Origin: an uncultured Clostridium sp.
GTDB taxonomy: Bacteria > Bacillota > Clostridia > TANB77 > CAG-508
Direction of reading: 5' to 3'
Length of the DNA: 64,000 nucleotides
NCBI GenBank assembly: GCA_947648905.1
Contig: CANSPP010000002.1
Span: 124,001-188,000, forward strand
The number at the start of each line of letters is the position of its first letter. Positions within the stretch are counted from its first letter, which is position 1. A model generated the notes under the pieces. That model ran no database searches. It was not told where the DNA came from and was given only the letters and a program-made list of their open reading frames with translations. Positions 8,155 through 16,815 of this stretch are shown one piece after another. The translations under genes and the position numbers were made by a program.

Positions 8155-8841
8155 TTATTTTATGCTGTCTGTCCATTTTTTAATGTCTGAATCTGAAGGC
8201 CTCTCGTTAAATCTGTGTCCATCTTCCCAATTTCCTGAATTTGCTTCACTTTCAAGTAATTTTCCGCTTTGTCCTAAACCAGATGATGCAGATGTACAGA
8301 ATGGAATTACCGTTTTTTCACTAAAGTCATTTGCTTTTACAAAAGTGTCTACTGGCCATGCGGCAATTCCCCACCATATTGGATAACCTATTAAAACTGT
8401 ATCATAGTCTTCCCAATTGTCTACTTTTGTTTCTTTTAATTTAACATCTCTTAAAGATTCATCATTATGCTCTTTTGAAACTCTTGAATTATTGTTTGTC
8501 CAGTTTAAATCTTCTGATGAATATTTTTCTTCTGGCTCTATTTCAAAAATATCAGCATCTAAGTTTTTAGCAATTTTTTCAGAAACTGCTTTTGTATGGT
8601 TTTGAGCTGAATAATATACAACTAAAGTTTTACTTCCACTACTTGAAGTATCTGTATTTTTGTTATCTTCGCTGTTTACATTAGTATTATCTATATTAGT
8701 TTCTAATTCTGTACTTTCTGTATTTCCTACTTTTAAGTTATTTTCTTCTGTCTTAGTATTTTGGTACATTACAAAACATATAACTGCAATTATAATAATT
8801 ACAATGGCTACAACTAGCCCTATTATTCCTTTTTTATTCAT
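8155..8841 (-). CDS. membrane-anchored flavodoxin (paralog)
   Basis: 228 residues with the same plan as the neighbour at 7342: N-terminal span (about 5-25), acidic low-complexity linker to about 70, and a flavodoxin domain with 'KTLVVYYSAQNHTKAV', 'YDTVLIGYPIWWGIAAW' and 'PFCTSASSGLGQSG'. The GYPIWW motif is shared by both. The 42-base gap to its paralog and the 29-base gap to the DUF4405 gene upstream suggest co-transcription. The two probably arose by duplication and have diverged in the flavin loops. Confidence 0.85.
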   Translation of the reverse strand: MNKKGIIGLVVAIVIIIIAVICFVMYQNTKTEENNLKVGNTESTELETNIDNTNVNSEDNKNTDTSSSGSKTLVVYYSAQNHTKAVSEKIAKNLDADIFEIEPEEKYSSEDLNWTNNNSRVSKEHNDESLRDVKLKETKVDNWEDYDTVLIGYPIWWGIAAWPVDTFVKANDFSEKTVIPFCTSASSGLGQSGKLLESEANSGNWEDGHRFNERPSDSDIKKWTDSIK

Positions 8842-8870
8842 TTTAAAATCTCTCCTTTTTTACTTAATTT

Positions 8871-9407
8871 TTACCATTCTCCGTTTCCAAAAGCATACAT
8901 CCATTGAAAACCATGAGTTAATGTATATATGAAATAAGTTATTATTAGTAAGATAATAATTATATAAATAGTATAAAGTACTCTTTTTAGTTTTTTACTT
9001 TTAATTTTTGAAAACATTCTATCAAAATGTAATCCTAAGTGTATTAGCATTACAATTATGGCGAGTCTTCCTAAACTTAAGTGTGCTAATACTACATATA
9101 AATTACTTCCCATATGAAAATCAAATATCTTGTCAGATATTAGTATTCCACAAATAATAGCTCCTAAATAAATTAGCATTGTAAAAATATCTGTTACATA
9201 CATTATTTTTGTTTTAGTATTTACTTTTTTTAAATTCTTCGTTACTTGTTTTATCCATTTAAAATTCAACGCAATATGAACTATAATTAAAATGCCGAGT
9301 GTTATTCCTAATATTTCGTGATTCAAATTTCCTATTAGCTCTATATCAAACAAAAGAATAGTTGTTATAAATAACAAAATATCAATTAATACTTTAAACT
9401 TTTTCAT
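8871..9407 (-). CDS. DUF4405-type four-span membrane protein (cytochrome b561-like)
   Basis: 178 residues with four to five membrane segments. Histidines sit in or near the spans ('NLNHEILG', 'IIVHIALNFKW', 'VLAHLSLGRLAIIVMLIHLG'), the pattern expected of DUF4405/cytochrome b561-like proteins that can bind heme and pass electrons across the membrane. It lies directly upstream of the two membrane flavodoxins, so a role in delivering electrons to an extracytoplasmic flavodoxin is a reasonable inference, not shown. A short positive loop and a final 'AFGNGEW' end the protein. Confidence 0.75.
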   Translation of the reverse strand: MKKFKVLIDILLFITTILLFDIELIGNLNHEILGITLGILIIVHIALNFKWIKQVTKNLKKVNTKTKIMYVTDIFTMLIYLGAIICGILISDKIFDFHMGSNLYVVLAHLSLGRLAIIVMLIHLGLHFDRMFSKIKSKKLKRVLYTIYIIIILLIITYFIYTLTHGFQWMYAFGNGEW

Positions 9408-9454
9408 ATAAAATCTAATCCTTTATAAATTTTTTCATAAAAATCTTTTCTATA

Positions 9455-10357
9455 TTACCAATTCTTTTTATCTTTTGTATGGTCTTGATTTGTTCTTCTT
9501 GATTTTACTGTTTCATCAAACCATTTTACCATATTAGGGTCAGTATGCGAGAAGAATAAACTTGTTTTTGTATCTAATTCTTTTATTTTTGCCATATCTT
9601 CTTCTGATAATTCAAAATCAAATATGTTGAAGTTTTCTTCTACTCTATCTATTCTTGTTGATTTTGATAATACTACTACATTTCTTTGTGTTAACCATCT
9701 TAAAATTACTTGTGCTACTGATTTGTTATATTTTTTACCTATTTCTGTTAACACTTCATTCGAAAACATATTATTTTTTCCTTCTGCAAATGGAGCCCAT
9801 GCTTCTATTTGAACATTAAAGTTTTGCATATTTTCTTGTGCTTCATATTGAGCGTTAAATACATTTGTTTCTACTTGATTTACGTGTGGTGTAATTTTTC
9901 TTTCAAATAAACATATATCTGCTAATCTATCTGGGTAGAAATTGCTAACACCAATTGCTTTTAATTTTCCTTCTTCATATAAATCCTCTAATGCTTTATA
10001 TGCTCCATAATAATCTGCAAAAGGTTGGTGTAATAACATTAAATCAATATAATCAACTTTTAATTTTCTCATTGACTCTAATACAGATTCTTTGCATTTT
10101 TCATAGCCATAATTATCAATCCATACTTTTGATGTAATGAAAAGTTCTTCTCTTTTAACTAGGCCATCTTCAATTGCTTTTTTAATTCCTTCTCCTACTT
10201 CTTCTTCATTAAAATAACTTTGCGCTGTATCAATTAGTCTGTAGCCTACTTTTATTGCATTATATACACATCTAGCACAATCTTCTTTTGATATTTGGTA
10301 TACTCCAAATCCGTTCTTTGGCATTTTTACGCCATTGCTTAAAGTTACATATTCCAT
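9455..10357 (-). CDS. aldo/keto reductase
   Basis: 300 residues, full length for the aldo/keto reductase superfamily (NADPH-dependent carbonyl reduction, TIM barrel). Visible motifs: 'GFGVYQI' N-terminal strand, 'RLIDTAQSYFNEEEVG' with the catalytic Asp and Tyr, the Lys in 'FITSKVWI', 'DLMLLHQPF' with the catalytic His, 'AIGVSNF', and the C-terminal 'VVLSKSTRIDRVEENFNIF' NADP-binding segment. It shares an operon-like arrangement with the FMN-reductase-like gene upstream (23-base gap). Substrate cannot be told. Confidence 0.93.
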   Translation of the reverse strand: MEYVTLSNGVKMPKNGFGVYQISKEDCARCVYNAIKVGYRLIDTAQSYFNEEEVGEGIKKAIEDGLVKREELFITSKVWIDNYGYEKCKESVLESMRKLKVDYIDLMLLHQPFADYYGAYKALEDLYEEGKLKAIGVSNFYPDRLADICLFERKITPHVNQVETNVFNAQYEAQENMQNFNVQIEAWAPFAEGKNNMFSNEVLTEIGKKYNKSVAQVILRWLTQRNVVVLSKSTRIDRVEENFNIFDFELSEEDMAKIKELDTKTSLFFSHTDPNMVKWFDETVKSRRTNQDHTKDKKNW

Positions 10358-10380
10358 CTTTCTTTTCCTCCTTTAATTTT

Positions 10381-10842
10381 TTATACAACTCTTATTTTTT
10401 CAATTATTTCATTACCATCTGAAGTATCTGTTACAACACCCTTTAATTCCATTTCCATAAGTGTTGCAACTCTACCAGCTAAAAATGTTACTGATTTTTT
10501 TGTTGCTTCATCTGGTGCACTTCCTTGAGCAAATAAATATAATTTCTTTCCTTTTAAAACTTCTGCTTCTGGTAACATATAAAGTCTATCTATAAATGTT
10601 TTTAATATTCCACTAACTGTATACCAATAAACAGGTGCTCCAATTAGTAATGTATCCGCTTTTTCAATTTCTTTAAAAACTTCTCCTATTTGGTCATCTT
10701 CATATACTTGCCCATATTGACTTATTTTGTAATCTGCCATTTGCAATATATTGTGTTCTTTCCCTTCTAATATTTTTTCTCCAATACGATATGTGTTTCC
10801 ATTTTTGTTTGGACTACAATTCATAAATAAAATCTTATTCAT
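10381..10842 (-). CDS. NADPH-dependent FMN reductase-like flavoprotein
   Basis: 153 residues, flavodoxin-like fold of the FMN_red family: 'ILFMNCSPNKNGNTYRIG' is the FMN phosphate-binding loop and 'ADTLLIGAPVYWYTVSGILKTFIDR' the ring-binding loop. Such proteins reduce flavins, quinones or azo compounds with NAD(P)H. A TTGACA promoter with an internal palindrome lies just upstream (10877-10905), implying regulation by a redox-type repressor or activator. It leads the transcript that continues into the aldo/keto reductase at 10357. Confidence 0.85.
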   Translation of the reverse strand: MNKILFMNCSPNKNGNTYRIGEKILEGKEHNILQMADYKISQYGQVYEDDQIGEVFKEIEKADTLLIGAPVYWYTVSGILKTFIDRLYMLPEAEVLKGKKLYLFAQGSAPDEATKKSVTFLAGRVATLMEMELKGVVTDTSDGNEIIEKIRVV

Positions 10843-10876
10843 AATAATTTTCCTCCCTATTTTTATTAAATAGAAT

Positions 10877-10905
10877 TATATAAGTCGGTAGTTACTACCT
10901 GTCAA
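10877..10905 (-). promoter_or_regulatory. promoter with palindromic operator for the FMN-reductase gene
   Basis: On the minus strand TTGACA (10905-10900), a 17-base spacer, TATATA (10882-10877). The palindrome GGTAGTTACTACC (10887-10899) fills the spacer exactly, as for a repressor operator. A near-identical palindrome abuts TTGACA at 28921-28945. Confidence 0.7.
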
Positions 10906-10954
10906 TACTTTTATACTTATTTTTCAAAAATATTTGTTAGCCATTTAATACTAT

Positions 10955-11800
10955 TTATTTTTGAGCATCTAAATCTGGTCTATATGAAGCATAACTTGCA
11001 AGTTTTTCAGGGTCTGGTTCATAATATCTAACATTTTTATTAATTTTAGCAATTTTCTCCATATCTTCTTCTGATAATTCAAAATCGAATATATCAATAT
11101 TAGCTTTAATATGGTCTGGATTGGTTGCTCCAGGAATTACAATATTTCCTGCTTGAATATGCCATTTTAATATAATTTGAACATTACTCTTGCCGTATTT
11201 TTCAGCTAATTCTTTAAATATTGGTTCATTAATTAAGTTTTTATCTCCGTGACCTAATGGATACCATGCTTGAATTTTTATATCATGCTTTGCTAAGAAT
11301 TCTTTTAATTTATTTTCTGGATAATATGGATGTGCTTCAACTTGTAAAACTGTTGGTTTAATTTCACAAATATTTAATATTTCTTGTACTTGTTCTTCAC
11401 TAAAATTAGATAAGCCTATTGCTTTTACTTTTCCTTCTTTAACTGCTTTTTCCATTATTTGATAACCTTTAATGTAGTTTCCACATGGTTGATGTAATAA
11501 TAGTAAATCTATATAGTCTGTGTCTAATCTTTCTAATGTTTTTTCTACTTGGTCTTCTTCTTCATAAAGTGCTGGCCATAATTTTGTTTCTAAAAATATT
11601 TCTTCTCTTGGAACACCTGATTTTTTAATTCCCCTACCTACACCTTTTTCATTAACATAGGCATTTGCTGTATCAATTAATCTATATCCATTTTTTAACG
11701 CATTATATACAGATTCCTCTGCTTGGTCTGGATTTAGCATAAATGTTCCAATTCCTACCATTGGCATATCTATCCCATTATTTAATTTTGTTGTATTCAT
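10955..11800 (-). CDS. aldo/keto reductase
   Basis: 281 residues, same superfamily as 9455-10357 but a distinct paralog: 'RLIDTANAYVNEKGVG' (catalytic Asp/Tyr), 'FLETKLWP' (Lys), 'DLLLLHQP' (His), 'AIGLSNFSEEQ', and 'IVIPGATNPDHIKANIDIFDF' for the cofactor. It is divergently arranged with the LysR-family gene at 11922; the 120-base gap holds both promoters, so this gene is the likely target of that regulator. Substrate unknown. Confidence 0.93.
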   Translation of the reverse strand: MNTTKLNNGIDMPMVGIGTFMLNPDQAEESVYNALKNGYRLIDTANAYVNEKGVGRGIKKSGVPREEIFLETKLWPALYEEEDQVEKTLERLDTDYIDLLLLHQPCGNYIKGYQIMEKAVKEGKVKAIGLSNFSEEQVQEILNICEIKPTVLQVEAHPYYPENKLKEFLAKHDIKIQAWYPLGHGDKNLINEPIFKELAEKYGKSNVQIILKWHIQAGNIVIPGATNPDHIKANIDIFDFELSEEDMEKIAKINKNVRYYEPDPEKLASYASYRPDLDAQK

Positions 11801-11921
11801 AACAGCACCTCCTAAAATTATTTTTTACTATATATACTTTACAATATTTAGAAAAAAATGTACAATATAAATAATTTATAGCACTATAACTTTAGTGCAT
11901 ACTAAAAAGGTGAGTGATTTT

Positions 11922-12794
11922 ATGATAGATATTAATTTATGGAAAGAGTTAACTGTCTTTGAGAAATGTGGTACTTTGTCAAAAGCTGCAGAAGAATTAT
12001 TCATTAGCCAACCTGCATTAAGTCGTTCTATGAATAGATTAGAAGAAGAAATCGGAGTAATTATCTTTAATAGGAGTAAAAATAAAATAACATTAAATGA
12101 CAATGGAAAATTAGCCGCTGGATATGCTAGGGAAATTATTAGATATGAAGAAAATGCTATAAGTGCAATTAGAGCATTTGATAAAAAGAAATCTACTATA
12201 TCTATTGGTTCGTGTGCCCCTATTCCTCTTTCTGAACTTACAGAAGCGGTATCTATTTTATATGACGGTTTTACTATTTCATCTAAAATTGATGATAGAG
12301 AAAAATTACTGGATGGACTAAAATCTGATACTTATGATATTTGTATCTTTAATAATGAAATTGAAGATGAAAAATTAATCAGTTTTAAAACTTGTAGTGA
12401 AAAACTATATTTGAACATAGATAAAAATCATCCTTTAGCAAAAAAAGATGGCATATATTTATCTGAATTGAATAATCAAGATATTCTTTTGTATTCTGAA
12501 ATAGGTTTTTGGTATGACCTTGTAAAAGATAAAGCCCCAAATGCAAATTTCTTAATACAGCATGATAATAATACTTTTAACACATTGCTAAATACCACTT
12601 CATTCCCTTCCTTTGCAACAAATAAATCAATTCGTATTTATGGAAGAAACCAAAGTGATTTTAAAGTTTTAATTCCCGTATTAGATAAAGAAGCTACTGC
12701 TAATTATTATTCTGTGATTTTAAAAGAGAATTATAAAAAATTTGCTAAATTATTTGAATTTATAAAAATTCAAGAAAACTCTCGTAATATATAA
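11922..12794 (+). CDS. LysR-family transcriptional regulator
   Basis: 290 residues. The start ATG 11922 is preferred over an upstream in-frame GTG because AAAAAGGTGAG lies at 11904-11914. The N-terminal winged helix is typical: 'FEKCGTLSKAAEELFISQPALSRSMNRLEEEIGVIIFNR'-like sequence within residues 10-50. The rest is the effector-binding domain (two Rossmann-like halves), with 'ISIGSCAPIPLSEL' near residue 90. It is divergent from an aldo/keto reductase and near two more redox genes, which makes these the likely regulon. The inducer is unknown. Confidence 0.92.
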   Translation: MIDINLWKELTVFEKCGTLSKAAEELFISQPALSRSMNRLEEEIGVIIFNRSKNKITLNDNGKLAAGYAREIIRYEENAISAIRAFDKKKSTISIGSCAPIPLSELTEAVSILYDGFTISSKIDDREKLLDGLKSDTYDICIFNNEIEDEKLISFKTCSEKLYLNIDKNHPLAKKDGIYLSELNNQDILLYSEIGFWYDLVKDKAPNANFLIQHDNNTFNTLLNTTSFPSFATNKSIRIYGRNQSDFKVLIPVLDKEATANYYSVILKENYKKFAKLFEFIKIQENSRNI

Positions 12795-12825
12795 AAATAG
12801 TAAATCAAGTCATTTGTCATATATG

Positions 12826-12864
12826 CATTTCGCGAAAATTAAAATATTTACTTTTCGCGAAATG
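12826..12864. terminator. bidirectional terminator
   Basis: CATTTCGCGAAAA (12826-12838) and TTTTCGCGAAATG (12852-12864), a perfect 13-bp stem. One arm encodes the last residues (FREK) of the minus-strand gene at 12848, so the terminator is partly coding. Confidence 0.8.
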
Positions 12865-13951
12865 TAATCTTATATTCTTCTTTAATAGTATCCTTAATAA
12901 TTCCAAAAAGAGCATTTAACGTATTCATTATCATTTTCTTATTTTCTGAGTTTACCTGTTTATAAGAAGATAATATAATTCTTGCATTCTTTATTGAAGG
13001 AACTTTTAAGTCTGAAATTGTCTGAGCCTCTGTAGAGTTAATTATTTCAAAAAGAATATCAATTACTTGCTCTCTAGTACTCAAGTCTAAATTTTCTAGC
13101 CAAGTTGTTATTGTTTTATCTATAAATTTGCTTCCATTTGTAACCTCTTCTAGTACAACAAAGTTTTTACCCATCACTTGCCAAGAATATACATCATGTT
13201 GCATTAACCCTTTTTCTGTACTTTGTACTACTATATATTTTTCTTTATGATTTAATAACCTTCCAAATATTGAATCTTGTGGTATATATGTTATTACTTT
13301 TTTAATTGATTTTTTATATTCTTCAGTATTTATTATATCTTCATTAAAACCTGGTCCATCATTATTATATACATTTATAATTCTTTTTTTAACTTCAGCA
13401 TTAGCAAAAATAGAAGCATATACTGCTAAATTTCCTCCTTTTGAATGTCCTCCTATTCTTATTTTTTTATTTGGGTATTTTTTTGCAACTTTTTCTAAAT
13501 ATTCTTTTGCAGATATTTGTGACGCAATATGACTTTTAAAACTCATATTAAAATCTTCTTTCCAACCAATTAATGTATTGTCAGTTCCTCTATATGATAC
13601 ATAGATTGTGTCATCTGGCAGAATTACTGTAATGGCAGAAAATTGTTTTTGCATTTCTGGTTCTATTTTGTTTATATACTCTAAAGCCTTCATTTTTCCA
13701 AATCTTTTACTATTTCCCATTATTGGAAATAGTTCTGCATCATCTTTCCAAAGTACTTTTATTTTATCTTTGTCTTCTTTTTCAAATCTTTCACTCAACT
13801 CTTTGATTGATACTATTTCATTTTCTTTTATTATACTATCTAATGGAAAATAGGAAAATCTATTTAATATTAAACTATCTATTTCATTAAATTTTGATGC
13901 TTTTAATTCTATATCTCCTCTCCATTTAACATAATCAATAATATTTGCCAT
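12848..13951 (-). CDS. DUF2974 (Mbeg1-like) alpha/beta hydrolase
   Basis: 367 residues. The nucleophile elbow GGHSKGGNLA (about 165-175) and the preceding 'TIYVSYRGTDNTLIGWKEDF' strand identify a lipase-like alpha/beta hydrolase of the DUF2974/Mbeg1-like family common in Firmicutes. Ser in GHSKGG is the predicted nucleophile; 'NNDGPGF' carries a likely catalytic Asp and 'QHDVYSWQV' a likely His. No signal peptide is present, so it is cytosolic. It heads away from the LysR gene and precedes an acyltransferase gene (downstream on this strand is the terminator). Substrate unknown, lipid likely. Confidence 0.82.
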   Translation of the reverse strand: MANIIDYVKWRGDIELKASKFNEIDSLILNRFSYFPLDSIIKENEIVSIKELSERFEKEDKDKIKVLWKDDAELFPIMGNSKRFGKMKALEYINKIEPEMQKQFSAITVILPDDTIYVSYRGTDNTLIGWKEDFNMSFKSHIASQISAKEYLEKVAKKYPNKKIRIGGHSKGGNLAVYASIFANAEVKKRIINVYNNDGPGFNEDIINTEEYKKSIKKVITYIPQDSIFGRLLNHKEKYIVVQSTEKGLMQHDVYSWQVMGKNFVVLEEVTNGSKFIDKTITTWLENLDLSTREQVIDILFEIINSTEAQTISDLKVPSIKNARIILSSYKQVNSENKKMIMNTLNALFGIIKDTIKEEYKITFREK

Positions 13952-13989
13952 TTCTACTAATATTCTCCTCCTTTTTCATACAATACATC

Positions 13990-14730
13990 TTATTTTCTTA
14001 AGAATTCTTGACGAACTTTTTCTTTTAGTATCTCTACTCCCTGTTTACTCTTATCATAATTATCAGGCATTATTGGTTTAAGCACAAATAATGTAACATC
14101 TTTTTTACGCTTAAATAATTTTCTTATTCCCTTTGGGTCTCTAAATTTAAATACCATAGGAATTATAGGAGCATTATTGTCAATAGCGAGCTTAAATGCA
14201 CCGTTTTTAAAATTTCTTATTTTATCACAATATGGCCATAAAGCCATTTCTGGATAGAAATGAACTACTTTTCCATCTTTTACAATATCGCTTACTGCTT
14301 TAATAAAATTTTTCTTGTTTTCAATGCTAGTAGGAATTGGTATAGCTCTTAATAATTTAATTAATTTTCTTACAAAAGGAATTTTAAAACTTCCTTCTCG
14401 CGTTGTATAATAAATTCTTTTTCTCCCACAAGCTAATCCTATCATAGCACAATCTAAAACTAATACATGGTTAGAAACACTAATTGCACCACTTTTAAGG
14501 TTTCTTATATTTTCTTTACCTTCTATTTTTAAATCATAAACAACTTTAGTAACTATTTTCAAAATTGGAAATGCTATTCCATAATATAATATGTTAGAAC
14601 AAATAGAAAATAATTTTCCATTTGGTATGTATTTATAATTTTTATCAATACTAAATTTAAGTGGTTCCCATAAGTGAATAATATCTTTATTTTCATCTTC
14701 AAAAATAGCATCAGTAGTATCGTTTTTCAT
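13990..14730 (-). CDS. PlsC-type 1-acylglycerol-3-phosphate acyltransferase-like protein
   Basis: 246 residues. Acyltransferase block I is 'SNHVLVLDCAMIG' (NHx4D), and block III is a 'HFYPEMALWP' variant of the usual FPEG. A hydrophobic segment near residues 44-62 anchors it to the membrane. The family acylates lysophosphatidic acid or related glycerolipids. It lies 11 bases after the glycosyltransferase gene (14742-15848), so the two are one transcript of glycerolipid metabolism. The divergent block III suggests a substrate other than the canonical one. Confidence 0.82.
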   Translation of the reverse strand: MKNDTTDAIFEDENKDIIHLWEPLKFSIDKNYKYIPNGKLFSICSNILYYGIAFPILKIVTKVVYDLKIEGKENIRNLKSGAISVSNHVLVLDCAMIGLACGRKRIYYTTREGSFKIPFVRKLIKLLRAIPIPTSIENKKNFIKAVSDIVKDGKVVHFYPEMALWPYCDKIRNFKNGAFKLAIDNNAPIIPMVFKFRDPKGIRKLFKRKKDVTLFVLKPIMPDNYDKSKQGVEILKEKVRQEFLRK

Positions 14731-14741
14731 AAATTCCCCTT

Positions 14742-15848
14742 TTATTTACAATATTCTATAATAACATTTGCTATATCATTACTTACATTTTTATTCATAT
14801 ATTTTCTTTGATTTTCTATTATTTCTTCTTGTAATTTTACATTTTGCAATAATTCTTTTGTTTTTTCTACTACTTGTTCTATTGTATCACACTGTATTGA
14901 CATTTTTCTTTCGTTAAAAAATTTTGCATTATAATTTTCACACCCAGGTATTGGCATTGTATGAATAAAAGGTTTATTAAGTGTTGCTATTTCTGTTGTA
15001 GTTAATCCTCCTGGTTTACTAAGTATAATGTCACTACTTTTCATATATTCGCTTAGTTTGTTTGTAAATGGAAGAATTATAATGCGCTTATTATCTTTAT
15101 ATGTTTTTTTCAGTGTATTTAATAGGTTTGTATTATTACCACATGAAATGATAAAAACAGCATCATTAATATTATCAAATAATTCTTGTAGCATTTGTTC
15201 TACATTTCCAAATCCCATACTTCCTGTTAATATTAATACATATTTATTATTTACTTCTAAATTTAAGTTCTTTTTAACTTCATTTTTTTCATATTTTTGT
15301 GTATATGTTTTTGCTACGGGTATTCCTATTGGTAATAATTTATTTTTATCAATTCCTCTATTAATGAAATCTTTTTCTAAATCTTTATCAGGTATTATAA
15401 AATAATCTGGGTTTGTTTCTTCCCAAAAAGGAATACTTACATAATCTGTAGCAACAGCTATAAAATGAATAGGATGTTCCTTTTTTATAGCTGTCAATGC
15501 TTCTGCTGCAAACAAGTGCGTGGTTACAATATAATTATAATTTCCATTTTTTATATATTGATATAGCTTCTCTTTACTAAGTTTATTTAAGCCATATACT
15601 GGAGATTTCAGCTTTGTTTTCTGGTATAATTCCCCTAAGTGATATAATATTTTAAATGATTTCCCATTTTTTTGAGTTGTTTTTATATATAAATTATTAA
15701 CCCTATTTTTTATTTTTGGATTGACAATACTTAGGTATTCAACGAAATCTGCTTGTATTCCTTTTTCTTTTAAACTCTCTTGTATTGCTAATGCAGCAGA
15801 ATTATGTCCGCCACCAGTTCCACAAGATAAAATTAATACTTTTTTCAT
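14742..15848 (-). CDS. diacylglycerol glycosyltransferase-like protein (MGDG synthase/UgtP family)
   Basis: 368 residues. 'ILSCGTGGGHNSAALAI' at the N terminus and the domain order MGDG-synthase N-terminal plus GT28 C-terminal ('LILTGSMGFGN', 'ILSKPGGLTTTE') match the MGDG synthase/UgtP/MurG-like family, which transfers glucose or galactose to diacylglycerol at the inner membrane face. 'GGxTTxE' is the nucleotide-sugar-binding loop. Together with the adjacent acyltransferase it suggests glycolipid membrane or lipoteichoic anchor synthesis. Sugar donor not determinable. Confidence 0.88.
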   Translation of the reverse strand: MKKVLILSCGTGGGHNSAALAIQESLKEKGIQADFVEYLSIVNPKIKNRVNNLYIKTTQKNGKSFKILYHLGELYQKTKLKSPVYGLNKLSKEKLYQYIKNGNYNYIVTTHLFAAEALTAIKKEHPIHFIAVATDYVSIPFWEETNPDYFIIPDKDLEKDFINRGIDKNKLLPIGIPVAKTYTQKYEKNEVKKNLNLEVNNKYVLILTGSMGFGNVEQMLQELFDNINDAVFIISCGNNTNLLNTLKKTYKDNKRIIILPFTNKLSEYMKSSDIILSKPGGLTTTEIATLNKPFIHTMPIPGCENYNAKFFNERKMSIQCDTIEQVVEKTKELLQNVKLQEEIIENQRKYMNKNVSNDIANVIIEYCK

Positions 15849-15867
15849 ATAATTGTTCCTCTATTTT

Positions 15868-16701
15868 CTAAAATATTCTATCTCGAATATTCTTAAGTTT
15901 AAAATCGAATTTATAATAATATGGTTGAATATCTCCTACATAACAATCAAAATAAATCATATTTCCTTCTTTATCTTGTGTTTTCAAATTAGGAAATGTC
16001 CTAATCATCTTTCTGTCATTCCAATATTTATCAATAAAATTTGCAAGTTTTTCGTCTTTATAAATTCTATCATAAGCCATATCTATTTGTTCTTTATTTG
16101 TTACTTGAATATTATTTTCATGTACTTTTCTTACTATAAAAAATTTTAGTGCAAAGCCTGTAGCAATACAATCTATAAATATAAATATAATTATTAATAT
16201 AATTATGATTTTTGCCTGAGTATTTTTTAATTTTGTTTTTGCCCAATCTATTAATTTATCAATTCTAGGGTTCACATATGATATTAGATATATTCCTAAA
16301 AGTCCCCAAAATATTGAAAAATAGACACATATTCTTCCATTCAAATTAAGTGGCATATGAGAATAATCCCACCATTTTACATTTAGAAAAACATCTCCAT
16401 ACCAGCTTACAAAATATTCTGTAATAGACCCTACTATAAATCCAGCAATAAATAACCTATTATTATTTTGATTGAAATATTGAAGTGACAATATCATTAC
16501 AATAGCGCCTAGACCATAAATTCCACAAAATGGGCCATATAAAAAGCTTTGCCTACTTTCCCATGTTCCTTTTGTTATAATTCCAAAAATAGTTTCTATA
16601 ATATATCCTAGCACACTATATATAATAAAATATGCTAGTATTCTCCATATACTATATCCAAATATTCTAAATTGCTTTTTTTCTTGTTTATTTCTTTCCA
16701 T
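15868..16701 (-). CDS. putative ABC-transporter type IV membrane protein (CmpB-like, PF06541 type)
   Basis: 277 residues with about five membrane spans. 'YSVLGYIIETIFGIITKG' followed by 'RQSFLYGPFCGIYGLGA' is the hallmark segment of the 'ABC_trans_CmpB' family of Firmicutes membrane proteins, whose biochemical role is not established. The C-terminal hydrophilic part after residue 205 is predicted outside. It is 19 bases downstream of... that is, 19 bases beyond the glycosyltransferase start, in the same direction, so it probably leads this lipid operon. Confidence 0.75.
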   Translation of the reverse strand: MERNKQEKKQFRIFGYSIWRILAYFIIYSVLGYIIETIFGIITKGTWESRQSFLYGPFCGIYGLGAIVMILSLQYFNQNNNRLFIAGFIVGSITEYFVSWYGDVFLNVKWWDYSHMPLNLNGRICVYFSIFWGLLGIYLISYVNPRIDKLIDWAKTKLKNTQAKIIIILIIIFIFIDCIATGFALKFFIVRKVHENNIQVTNKEQIDMAYDRIYKDEKLANFIDKYWNDRKMIRTFPNLKTQDKEGNMIYFDCYVGDIQPYYYKFDFKLKNIRDRIF

Positions 16702-16815
16702 AAACTTCTCCTAATTTCTTAGTATTATATATTAGAAAAATGAATTGATTGTGAACTTTTAATATTCTAAAAAGCAGGTAACTTTTAAAATTATCTGCTT
16801 TTATGTTGTAATTTT

